A stretch of DNA of 64,000 nt. It comes from Eutreptiella sp. 'Long Island Sound 2002' (lineage: Eukaryota > Euglenozoa > Euglenophyceae > Eutreptiales > Eutreptiaceae). This document shows positions 12,421 through 22,310 of this stretch, piece after piece; within the stretch, counting starts at the first letter, position 1, and each line of letters opens with the position of its first letter. A program made the translations under genes and the position numbers. The stretch is from the NCBI GenBank assembly GCA_964036045.1, contig OZ038388.1, positions 6,184,058-6,248,057 on the forward strand, written 5' to 3'. Under the pieces are notes generated by a model, which was not told the origin of the DNA, did not search any database, and saw only the letters and a list, made by a program, of their open reading frames with translations.

Positions 12421-13379
12421 CTTTCTCTCCTTGCTGACTTCGGTGTTTGTGTGCGCGGTGCTTTGGTGTTTTTTTTTTTTTTCGCGCGCCCATCGTCGTT
12501 GCTCCTCCCCCGCTCTCCCCGCTCCGCTTTGCTTTCCCCGCCCCTTCCCCTCCCTCTCCGCCCCCGGTCCTCTCTTCCCCTGCTCCCTTTCTCTCCCTTT
12601 GTGGTGGCTTTGCTGGGGCACGGACTCAAGCTCCTAGTGTCTACGCGCGCATGTTGCTATGTTTTGGGGCGGGCACACACGTTCTTTCTTCTTCTCCCTT
12701 TCCTGCCTTTGTTCTCGTGCATTGTTCCTCCTTTCGTCCTGTCCCTTGTCGCATGCACTTTGCCTACCTCTTGTCCTCTCCTCTTTTGTTTGTTTGGGGC
12801 ACGCACACAAGCTCCTACTCCTACGCATGCAATTTACCACATTGCTCATCGTCCATTCATTCATTCGTTTTGCACTATTGCCGCACGCCATTTATGTGTG
12901 TCTTCACGTGTAGACACCGTGGGGGACGCCGCGGCGTACTCGCCACTTGCTTTCCGGCCTATGGTGTCCGGTTTCCTATTGTGTCTTTCTTTTTCGTCCC
13001 GTCTTGGCCTCATTGCATTTTTGGCGTCATCCTAGCTTAGGCGTGCTTGGTTTTTGCATTCATGGCATGCTATGCTACTTATTCGTTATGTCATGGACTC
13101 TTTGTTTTTTGCGACGCCCAAGAGTAAGCGTGTCTTATTGCTTGCTTGGCGGCACACACTACTTACTCATCGGCGTACGGACTCTTTGTTTTTCGCGACG
13201 CCCAAGAGTAAGCGTTTTTGCTTAATGCATTCCCGTCATGTTACTTTTGCCCTTTGTCTTGGACTCTTTGTTTTTTGCGACGCTCAAGAGTAAGCGTGTC
13301 TTAATGCATGCATCTTAGCCCACGCAAACTGCACCCTGTTTTTCACCTCAAGGGCGGCATTTGTGTGCAAAAAAAAAGA
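12421..13379. repeat. C/T-rich spacer and ~80-87-bp repeats
   Basis: A T-run at about 12470 is followed by C/T-rich DNA and by two degenerate copies of a segment with GGGCACG...CACACAAGCTCCTA. Then GGACTCTTTGTTTTTYGCGAC plus GCYCAAGAGTAAGCG occurs three times (about 13093, 13180 and 13260). No gene seen. Confidence 0.7.
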
Positions 13380-14200
13380 CCCGCAGTTTCCGCGTATTTC
13401 GACCCGAAAACTGAGAATTAAAAAACGGAGGAATCTCAAATATAATTTTTTAGGCTATCAGCGGAATGCAAGTAGTCAGAGGTACGAAAAAAACATTTAT
13501 TTTGGCATGTTGAGCGCGCGAGGCCTCGCGCACTCAATTATGCAGAATGTGTAGTTCCCAATGGTCCTGAATAAACAGTATTCCATGCCAAATGAGGCTC
13601 TGATGTCTGAATGGGTGCCTCATGCTGTACCGTTCGGGTCATGTCAGCAGCAAGAGTGGTCAATCAATGGACGTCTTGTACAGGCCATGCACTATGTAAG
13701 GTGTAATAGATCTAAATAGCAGGTTGCCCTCAGTCCTTGCTAAACACACGATTTTCAGTTAGTTTACCTACAAATGAGGTGCCCAGCCTCCCATCTTTTG
13801 GGGCTGTACAACAGTTTGTCAGAAGCGCTAGGTCACTGGACGTATGAAGCAAGTGCTCTAGAGGAGGATAGTCTAATCGCTACTCTTGAGCTCACTGTTT
13901 TCACAGGATTCCAAAAGGGAGGAATCTCAAAAAGCCTTTTTGAGGCTATCGGCACAATGCAAGTAGCCAGGGGTATTCAAAAACCCATGCTTCTAGCATG
14001 TTGAGTGCGCAAGCCCTCGCGCACTGAGTGTTCCGCTGTGCAAGTCTTTAACCCATATTGAATCTTGCAGTTTTGCTTTTGCTCCATCCTTGCTTCATGC
14101 CACTTCCGATGTAAAAAGGTCATCTCAAAAAAGCCTGAAAATCTCACTCCAGGTGGCTGAGTGCGCGAGGCCTCGAGCACTCAGCCTCCCATAATAATAT
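13380..14200. repeat. Dispersed repeat with GC-rich palindromes
   Basis: Three related segments (about 13400-13555, 13905-14035 and 14110-14185) share a 'rGGAATCTCAAA...GGCTATC' part and end in a palindrome of two 12-bp arms, GAGTGCGCGAGG and its near-complement. The copies lie at about 13514, 14002 and 14158; the third is nearly perfect over 28 bp. No coding content recognised. Confidence 0.75.
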
Positions 14201-15085
14201 TTTTTTCATGTGGACATGTACAGGATGTGTGAACAGCGCCCATCTTTAATAGTTTTCCAGACAATCCAAAAATTGGTATTCTTCAAATTAGCCAACAAAT
14301 TTTTTTTCAGGGAAAATGACCGGTAAATCCTCTGATTTTGGACTAAAGAATGGTTATTTGACCCCCCCAAAAACAGCAAAAAATGACCAAAACCGATGAA
14401 TAATGCATTTTTTGGGAGGGCTTGAAAAACAGTATTTCCAAAATGGCAAAAAAAACTATTTTTTTCGCTGACAAAATCTAGGTGGTTAGGTCAAAAAAGG
14501 GGGGTGCACTTTGCGTGGGGTAAGTGCATGGCGGTATTTGTTTCTAGCTCATCGGTTAGCGGACTCCATGTTTTTTTTTGGTCTCCCATGTGTTGGCGTG
14601 TTTGCTTAATGCTTGCATGTCTCCCTTGTGTTTGCGTGTGGTGTCCTTGCACCCATGTCTCATGCTATTTATTTGTCCTTCCTTCCCCCTTTTGTGCTCT
14701 TTGTGCATTGTTGACGCGCACAAGTCGCCTAGCTCCTATGGCACGCACGTTGCTAGGTGGGTTGGAGCACGCAATGTTCATTATCTTCGTCTTCGCGGCT
14801 CGCTTGCTCTTGGTGTTCGCCTCTATTCATCTTCCTTGTTGTTGGAGCGTGCACAAGTCTCTAGCGCCTAGGACACGCACTTTGCTAGGTGTTTTGGGGC
14901 AAGCAACGCTCAACTTCGTCGCCGTCGCGACCCTGTTGTTCTTCTTTTTCTGTGTGTGTCCTAAATTTTGCGACCACGCCAAACAGCGGCGTAAAATTTT
15001 TGTGGGGGTTTCTGAGGTCGAAAAATTCGATTTTGCGCTTTATTTTTTCTGGTTGTGCGTCTTCTCTTGGGTTTCTCTTTGGCAT
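14201..15085. other. AT-rich spacer, then repeat of the 12.6-13.3 kb type
   Basis: Runs of T and A fill 14200-14500. After 14504 the CACGCAC...TTGCTAGGTG...TTGG(G/A)GC motif appears twice, similar in style to 12.6-12.8 kb. An open frame across 14504-15181 runs into the next exon and is probably chance. Confidence 0.5.
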
Positions 15086-18000
15086 GGGCGCGAGGAGCAG
15101 AAGAGAGCAGCCGAGGAAGCCGAAACAGCAAATACCAGGATGCAGGTTTGTTTGTCTGTTTGGAACATTCTTGTGCATTGATGAAAACAACCATGATGCA
15201 ATGATAGAATGATGGCATGACTGTCGTTTAATTCATTTTCCTGCATGTGATTCATCGCAACATCTGCTTACAGGCAGAGGAAAAGGTCCAAGCACAGAGG
15301 AAAGAGCAGACGAGAGCGGCTGAGGAAGCCGAAACAGGCAACGCTGGGAAGCAGGTTCTTTTGTCTATTTGAAAACTTGTTGTGCATCGATGGAACCAGC
15401 AATGATAGAATGGTGGCACCAGGCCTTGATAAAGTCATTTTCTTGCATGTGACTCATCCCAACATGTGCTTGTAGGCAGAGGAACAAGCCCAAGCAGAGA
15501 GGAAAGCGGATGAGCTCGACGAGCAAAACAGAGCGGCCGAGGAAGCAGCCAGCGCCAGGAGGCAAGATCCTTTTTGCGTATGAAAAATTCTTGTGCATCA
15601 ATGGAACCTGCAATGATTGTGCAGCGAGGCACCATTGCATTGGTGTCGTGAAAATCATTTTGTAGCATGTTCTTCATCCCAACATGTATTTGCAGACGGA
15701 TGAAACGGCCCTAGCACAAAGGAAAGAGCAGAAGAGACCGGCTGAGGAAGCCAAAACAGCCAACGCCGGGAAGCAAGTTTGTTTGTCTGTTTGGATACTT
15801 GTTGTGCATCGACAGAACAAGCAGTGATAGAATGGTGGCACCATTGTATTCTGGCCTAGATAAAGTGATTTTCTTGCATGTGCTACATCCGAACATGTAT
15901 TTGCAGGCAGAGGAACAGACCGAAGCAGAGAGGAAAGCGGAAGAGGTGGATGAGCAGAAGAGCGCCGCTGATTCAGAGGAAGCCGAAGGAGCCACCGCTA
16001 GGAAGCAGGTTCTATTGTTCGTATGGTCAATTCTTGTGCAGCGATGCAATCAACGATGATGGAATGATGGTACCATTGTACTTTGGCATCGTGAAAGTCA
16101 TTTTCCTGCATGTGATTCATCGCAACATCTGTTTGCAGGCAGAGGAAAAGGCCCAAGCACAGAGGAAAGAGCAGACGAGAGCGGCTGAGGAAGCCGAAAC
16201 AGCCAACGCTGGGAAGCAGGTTCTTTTGTCTATTTGAAAACTTGTTGTGCATAGATGGAAGCAGCAATGATAGAATGGTGGCACCAGGCCTTGATAAAGT
16301 CATTTTCTTGCATGTGCTTCATCCCAACATGTGCTTGTAGGCAGAAGAACAAGCCCAAGCACAGAGGAAAGCGGATGAGCTCGACGAGCAAAACAGAGCA
16401 GCCGAGGAAGCAGCCAGCGCCGTAGGGAAAATCCTTTTTGCGTATGAAAAATTCTTGTGCATCAATGGAACCTGCAATGATTGTGCAGCGAGGCACCATT
16501 GCATTGGTGTCGTGAAACTCATTTTCTAGCATGTTCTTCATCCCCACATCTATTTGCAGACGGATGAAACGGCCCTAGCACAAAGGTAAGAGCAGGAGAG
16601 ACCGGCTGAGGAAGCCAAAACAGCCAACGCCGAGAAGCAGGTTTGTTTGTCTGTTTGGATCATTCTTGTGCATTGATGGAACCACCATGATGGAATGATA
16701 GAATGATGGCACCACTGTCGTTAAAGTTATTTTCCTGCATTTACTTTATCCGAACATCTGCTGACAGGCAGATGAAAAGGCCCAAGCACAGAGAAGAGCA
16801 GATGATCCTAAGGATGTGGATCATAAAGATACGGAGTCCGAAGCACACGGCCTGGACAAGGAAACTCTCAGCAAGAACGCCGAAGCAGCCGAGAAAGCCA
16901 AAGCCGCCAAGAAGGCCGACGCAGCCGAGAATGCTGAAGCAGCCGATGGTAGGAAGCAGGTTCTATTTTTCGGAGGGAAATTTCTTGTCTATCGATGGAA
17001 CCAACGATGATAGAATGATGGCACCATTGTATTTTGGTGCCGTGAAAGTCATTTTCTTGCATGTGCTTCATCCCAACATCTGTTTGCAGGTAGAGGAAAA
17101 CGCCCAACCACAAAGGAAAGTCGATTGGCGCGAGGAGCAGAAGAGAGCGGCCGAGGAAGCCCAAGCAGCAAATACCAGGATGCAGGTTCGTTTGTCTGTT
17201 TGGAACATTCTTGTGCATTGATGGAACCACCATGATGCAATGATAGAATGATGGCACCACTGTCGTTGAATTCATTTTCCTGCATGTGATTCATCCCAAC
17301 ATCTGCTTACAGGCAAAGGAAAAGGTCCAAGCACAGAGGAAAGAGCAGACGGGAGCGGCTGAGGAAGCCGAAACAGGCAACGCTGGGAAGCAGGTTCTTT
17401 TGTCTATTTGACAACGTGTTGTGCATCGATGGAACCAGCAATGATAGAATGGTTGCACCAGGCCTTGATAAAGTCATTTTCTTGCATGTGCCTCATCCCA
17501 ACATGTGCTTGTAGGCAGAGGAACAAGCCCAAGCACAGAGGAAACCGGATGAGCTCGACGAGCAAAACAGAGCGGCCGAGGAAGCAACCAGCGCCAGGAG
17601 GCAAGATCCTTTTTGCGTATGAAAAGTTCTTGTGCATCAATGGAACCTACAATGATTGTGCAGCGAGGCACCATTGCATTGGTGTCGTGAAAATCATTTT
17701 CTAGCATGTTCTTCATCCCAACGTCTATTTGCAGACGGATGAAACGGCCCTAGCACAAAGGTAAGAGCAGAAGAGACCGGCTGAGGAAGCCAAAACAGCC
17801 AACGCCAAGAAGCAGGTTCGTTTGTTTGTTTGGATCATTCTTGTGCATTGATGGAACCACCATGATGCAATGATAGAATGATGGCACCACTGTCGTTAGA
17901 GTCATTTTCCTGCATTTACTTCATCCGAACATCTGCTTATAGGCAGATGAAAAGGTCCAAGCACAGAGAAGAGCAGATGATCCTAAGGATGTGGATTCTA

Positions 18001-18615
18001 AGGATGTGGAGTCGGAAGCACACGGCCCGGAGAAGGAAAGTCTCAGCGATTCCGCCCTGATGGATGCGAGAACTGGTCAGTGCTTGAATCTGTTGGAACA
18101 GGTGTGCGCTGAGCGTCGGGATACGCTCTTGTGCACCCATTGAACCAGCGATGATGGAATGGTGGCCCCTTTGTTTTCTGGCGTGGTGAAAGTGGTTTGC
18201 TTGCATGTGCTTCAGCCAAAAATTGCTTGCAGAAAGAGGAACCGGTCTGAGCACGGAGGAGAGCAGAAGAGCTCGACAAACCAGAAGAGAGCGGCTGAGG
18301 AAGCCGAAACAACCAATGCCGAGAAGCAGGTTCGTTTGTCTGTTTGGATCATTCTTGTGCATTGATGGAACCACCATGATGCAATGATAGAATGATGGCA
18401 CCACTGTCGTTAATGTCAGTTTCATGCATTTACTTCATCCGAACATCTGCTTACAGGCAGATGAAAAGGCCCAAGCACAGAGAAGAGCACATGATCCTAA
18501 GGATGTGGATCCTAAGGATGTGGAGTCCCAAGCACACGGCCGTGAGAAGGAAAGTCTCAGCGAGAACGCCGAAGCAGCAGAGGACAGTCAATGGGTGACA
18601 CCTTTGGAAGAGGTG
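15086..18615 (+). CDS. Coiled-coil microexon array 2 (about sixteen exons)
   Basis: Second array of the same phase-0 exons: 15089-15145 (5'-cut), 15274-15354, 15476-15565, 15696-15776, 15907-16008, 16139-16219, 16341-16421, 16560-16640, 16768-16959, 17090-17185, 17313-17393, 17515-17604, 17735-17815, 17943-18101, about 18233-18329 and 18457-18615. The order repeats in blocks, so several exons were duplicated together. The 15696 and 15907 exons are clean. The 16560 and 17735 exons carry an in-frame TAA (AGG TAA GAG), and those at 15476 and 17515 show GA where others have GT, with an in-phase GTATGA 12 nt further on. The exon at 18233 no longer fits the frame. The 17943 and 18457 exons share a different tail before GTGTG. 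The last one ends in phase 0 (TPLEE), which matches the start of the SET exon. Confidence 0.7.
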
Positions 18616-18893
18616 TGTATTGAATGCTGCGATGCAAAGTTATGCTGCTTTGCTTCACCCATCTAGGGGTTAGCCAACCATCCAAGCACGCTCTTGACGT
18701 CTCTGGTTTTTGAGGCCTCGCCACTGTGTCTGCTTCCTCGATGAGGGATAATAGACTGCCTCTCCACCCCATGGCCAGCGGTTGTCAGCAGTGAAGGAAA
18801 AATCTGCTCGTACCCGTCCACAGCAATGCCCGCACATGGAATTCATGTACCCATTCTTTCTCATAGGGGAGTCATCCATTGCAGCATCTTTAG

Positions 18894-19404
18894 GAAAAGT
18901 GGCTGAAAGATTTCCAAACTGAGCATGCTCTGAGTACACTTTGCGATGGGATTGTAGTCATGAAATCCAACATACCAGGAGCGGGCTATGGGTTGTTTTC
19001 AAACTCTGATTATCCTGAGAAGCATCTTTTGACCCATATGTTTGGAACGCTGAAGACTTTTGCGGAGGCATCGAAGGAGTCTGATGCTACGTTCCACTAT
19101 ACCCTTGTCCCGCGGGCTCTTGTCCTGGAGGGAGTTCGTAAGCCTATTCCAGGCTATGAAGGGGCCAGCTTTGCAAACCATGGTGGAAAATTTGCAAACG
19201 CTAGTCTCCAGCGCATCCAGTTGCTCGGGGGTCTTGTGCACCTTTCTGGTTTGGTAACTGCAAAGGCAATCAGAAAAAGGGTCTGAGCCCTGGTAAATTA
19301 TGGACCAGGGTACCAACGTAAACATCCATATGTACGGGACCTGCAAGATGATCCGAACGCTCATGGGTCCGTTTGGGATGAGACAACCATGCACTTGGCA
19401 CAGG
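18894..19404 (+). CDS. SET-domain exon (histone-lysine-methyltransferase-like), interrupted by TGA
   Basis: It opens in phase 0 after CATCTTTAG and ends in phase 0 before GTAATT. Visible SET motifs, in order, are IPGAGYGLF (about 18975), the NH...N motif in FANHGGKFANAS (NH codons at 19176), and LVNYGPGY (about 19290), the usual Tyr-containing end of the SET core. SET proteins transfer methyl groups from S-adenosylmethionine to lysine; the target here is unknown. A TGA at 19284-19286 falls between AIRK and ALVNYG. On either side the local sequence fits SET consensus best if an A-run (AAAAA) is one base too long and a following G is missing. That suggests two compensating indels or an assembly error rather than a clean nonsense change. 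No pre-SET cysteines are seen. Phases link it to the coiled-coil exon before and to the 20104 exon after. Confidence 0.65.
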
Positions 19405-20103
19405 TAATTTGTGCCTCTTGCTTTGGGGTGCAGTTTGGATACAAACTCTTAGGTGGAGATTGCCCCAGCTTACGCACGCAAGAGCCGTCTGTTCACGGGG
19501 GGCTTGCCGGCAGGGGACCCTTTACGCCGACTCACCCCCTCCCCCCCCCTTCTCCCTGGAAATTGGCTGGAAAGTGCCGGACAATGGGCGCCGAAGGCGC
19601 CCGAAGCAAATTTTTCTTGAATAAGTAGAGGGTGAAAAAATGAGTTTTCACCCCAGGTGTCTATACTCAAAATACTCAGTTTTTTGGGGAGAACCCAATA
19701 ATGGATGCTGGGGTGAGGTAGCATCTCCGCCCACTTTTGGGCCCCTGATAAGGCAAGGTTGAGGCAGCCAATTCTGATTTTGAGCCCGGCCGGGAATTGA
19801 CCTACCATGCCTCCCCCCCCTGTTGCAATTTTCTTTTGCCAACATACATACTGCAAAAATGTCTACCGCGATGAGGGGGTCATTTTAAGCCGTATATGTT
19901 GGGGTCCGGGTGCCTCCCTCCCCTTCAGCCGGCCCCAGACCCCCCCCCGACCCAGCCCCCCCCCGCCCCCCCCTCCTCCCCCCACCCTAAAATTGGCTGG
20001 AAAGTGGGAGGGAGTCGGCGTATGGCCCGTTTCTACGCCCCCCCCCCCGTGCGTCTGTTGTCTGTTATGCTCAAGTGTACTACTACCCATCATCTGTGTG
20101 CAG
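19405..20103. other. Intron with long C tracts
   Basis: Starts GTAATTTG and ends TGTGTGCAG. It contains two degenerate copies of a segment with TTGGCTGGAAAGTG next to runs of 8-10 C, and the sequence TGTCTATACTCAAAATACTCAG that recurs near 21620. No coding evidence. Confidence 0.55.
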
Positions 20104-20589
20104 ATTGCTGCCTCAGACGGTGAACAAGTCCCAAGTCCCAAGCAACTTCGATCCTTCCATACGTACTGGCGAGGGGGCTTCAAAAAGTGTACTGGTGCTA
20201 CCCCTCGGGAGCTTGGCAACATGTTACGGCGAACTTTCACAACCCTTCCAGGCGATTCCCCATGGCACGCAGCAGCACACAACGGGGTGAGATCTTTGGT
20301 GTTCATCGCCAAGGAGTGGAGTGACCCAGAGACATTCCAGGTTTGTGCATTCTTATGGCATTGTTGCCGGCACATTTAGATTTTGGAAGTGGTGGTCGTT
20401 GCCCTGTGCCTTCTCTGCGTATCACAGGCTGTGGAAGCCTGCATTCTTGCCCATTGTCCCCAACTGGGCAGTTTTCAGCACCGTATGCTTCTCCCACTGC
20501 GATTCCCACGTTGCCAGCGCAAAAACGTCAACATCCGTGAAGATAACAGTTTTAAGTTCCCCGTTGATGTCATGCAGGAGAAAAAGTGA
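20104..20589 (+). CDS. Two post-SET exons of the large gene
   Basis: Exon 20104-20340 (79 codons, phase 0 at both ends, CAG before and GTTTGT after) includes FHTYWRGGFKKCTGATPREL and ends EWSDPETFQ. After an 87-bp intron, exon 20428 opens after ATCACAG in phase 0 with AVEACILAHCPQLG and runs to FPVDVMQEKK and a TGA at 20587-20589. The AAAAA run at 20581-20585 just before the stop is suspicious: one extra A would carry the frame directly into the next open segment. No known domain recognised. Confidence 0.55.
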
Positions 20590-21333
20590 TTGCTGTGATG
20601 CCAATCAGCCGCAGCTTCTGGTTTGCCGGCGAGGACCACGTGCAGACTTCATTTTCGTTTGGAGATATCCTCTTGAGTCAGTTGTCAGTGCCGTACATTT
20701 GCCAATACTCTAAATCCACGGGTCTATTTGCAGTCACAATGCTGTTGAGCCACACCTCGTGTGACCAGAGCGTCGAGGCATGTAGGCCTGTCAAAGTAGC
20801 ACCGCCATCTACCCCATCCACAAAATCCACGACCTCAGAACCCTCCATGGCATCCACAACGTCAGCGCCATCCAGTGCGGTTCGAAAGGGGGCACCTACA
20901 CCACAACCAAAGAAGGCCAAGCCACCAGCATAGCTGGCAGGAAAACCAAAACCAAAGAAGGCGCCACCACAGGGAGCACGCAAGCGAAGACAGTGTAGTC
21001 CAAGTGTCAGCAGCCGAACAAGCAGCGAGGAAAGCCCAAGGCTGAATCTAAGAAGACACCACAGCGTTGAAAGAAGCGAAACCAGCCAAGACAGGAGCCC
21101 TCCCCGGAAGCTTCGACAAGAAGACAAACGGCGCAACAGTAGGCACAGGACACCATCTATCGAGAGTTGGTCTATGGGGAGCAGATCACTATCCCCTGCG
21201 GCAGCAGCACAAAGCCAGCAGCCCACCCAAAACATGAATTCATCCGGTAGAGTAAGCCAGCGATCGAAACGCTACCCCGGAGGCAGCCGTCAACCGGAAC
21301 GTGATAGAAGGCCATCATCCTCTTCTGACAATG
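20586..21333 (+). CDS. RS-rich exon of the large gene
   Basis: This frame begins at the last base of the previous exon's AAAAAG. It encodes a hydrophobic part (FSFGDILLSQLSVPYIC), then a Ser/Thr/Pro-rich linker, a TAG at 20931-20933, and in the same frame an Arg/Ser-rich tail with SRTSSEESPR and RSKRYPGGSRQPERDRRPSS. It ends one base into a codon before GTATGT (exon end 21333), so it hands over in phase 1. Arg/Ser-rich tails are typical of splicing-related nuclear proteins. The single TAG and the homopolymer shift are the only interruptions. Confidence 0.5.
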
Positions 21334-22310
21334 GTATGTTTGGTTGCAGGGCTCTGATATTTGTATGTATTGTTCAGCTTCGGAGCTAGGCGAGCAACAA
21401 CACAGGGTCTGCATGGTGAGGCTCTTTCAGGGGGGGGGGGGATATGCGATTCGCATTTTTCCGCATTTTCCGCATTTTTTTTCGCATTTTTTTGACAGGT
21501 CCCTTAGTGTAATGTTCAAGAGGAAACATAGTAGTGGCATTGTCTTGTAGTCAGTTGTTGCCGGAGGTTTTTTTTGGGCAGATGACAGGGTTAAACTTTT
21601 TTGTTTGACCCTATGTGTCTATGCTCAAAATATTCAGAATTTGTGGAGAATTCAAAAATGGATGAAAACCACAGAAAAGGACATTGACCCCGACCCGACC
21701 TCCGGGTCGGACCTTCGCTGATGGGAGCCTGAGTTGATGGGAAATTTTTTTTGAAAGTTGTTTCCCCTAGTTGTGTATATTCAAAATGAACAGCGTGTCA
21801 TGGGGATCATTTTGAGGTATGTATTTTTGGGTATCCTCCCCTCCCCCCCAGGGAGCCCGGCGGTTTCGGTCAATGGGGGGGCATCTGATGCGGCGCGGAT
21901 ATTCAGCGGTCTGGCCTGACCAAGCAGCTGCAGCTTCTGCCCCTAGCTGTTTTGAGCCTAGTCCGTGATATTCTTGAGTTGAACTACTGCACTGAGTTGT
22001 TCCATCAAACTGTCCATGCTTTGAGCGCTGAATTCTGCAAGACGAGACGAAACATAGGGGTTTTGAGGGGCAAACACCATTCTAACCAAACCGCATTTTC
22101 TATCGCATTTTTTGCCGCATTTTCCGCATTTTGTCTGCATTTTTCCGCATTTTTGCCAATCCCGGCGACCGCATTCCCCCCCCCCCCCCGCTCTTCGGAG
22201 CAGAGAGGGACAAATTTATGTGCATCGTCGTTGAATGGACTCATTCATGTGCATCCATGTGCATCGTGGTAATCTGTGAGTAGCGGTCAAGTGCTTTGTC
22301 TATCACGCAG
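21334..22310. other. Intron with CCGCATTTT clusters and G/C tracts
   Basis: GTATGT...CACGCAG intron. Two clusters of CCGCATTTT-type motifs lie at about 21453-21500 and 22088-22160, each beside a run of 10-14 G or C (about 21431 and 22176). A segment near 21600 repeats the TGTCTATGCTCAAAATATTCAG motif from 19660. No exon recognised. Confidence 0.6.

Noticed and set aside
14504-15181. 225-codon hydrophobic frame that runs into a coiled-coil exon
   Set aside because: The N-terminal part is repeat-derived and Cys/Leu-rich; the join is in mid-exon, so fusion looks accidental.
18670-18939. Minus-strand 89-codon frame with CGHCCGRV
   Set aside because: It overlaps the start of the SET exon and lies mostly in its upstream intron; no partner exon or known motif.
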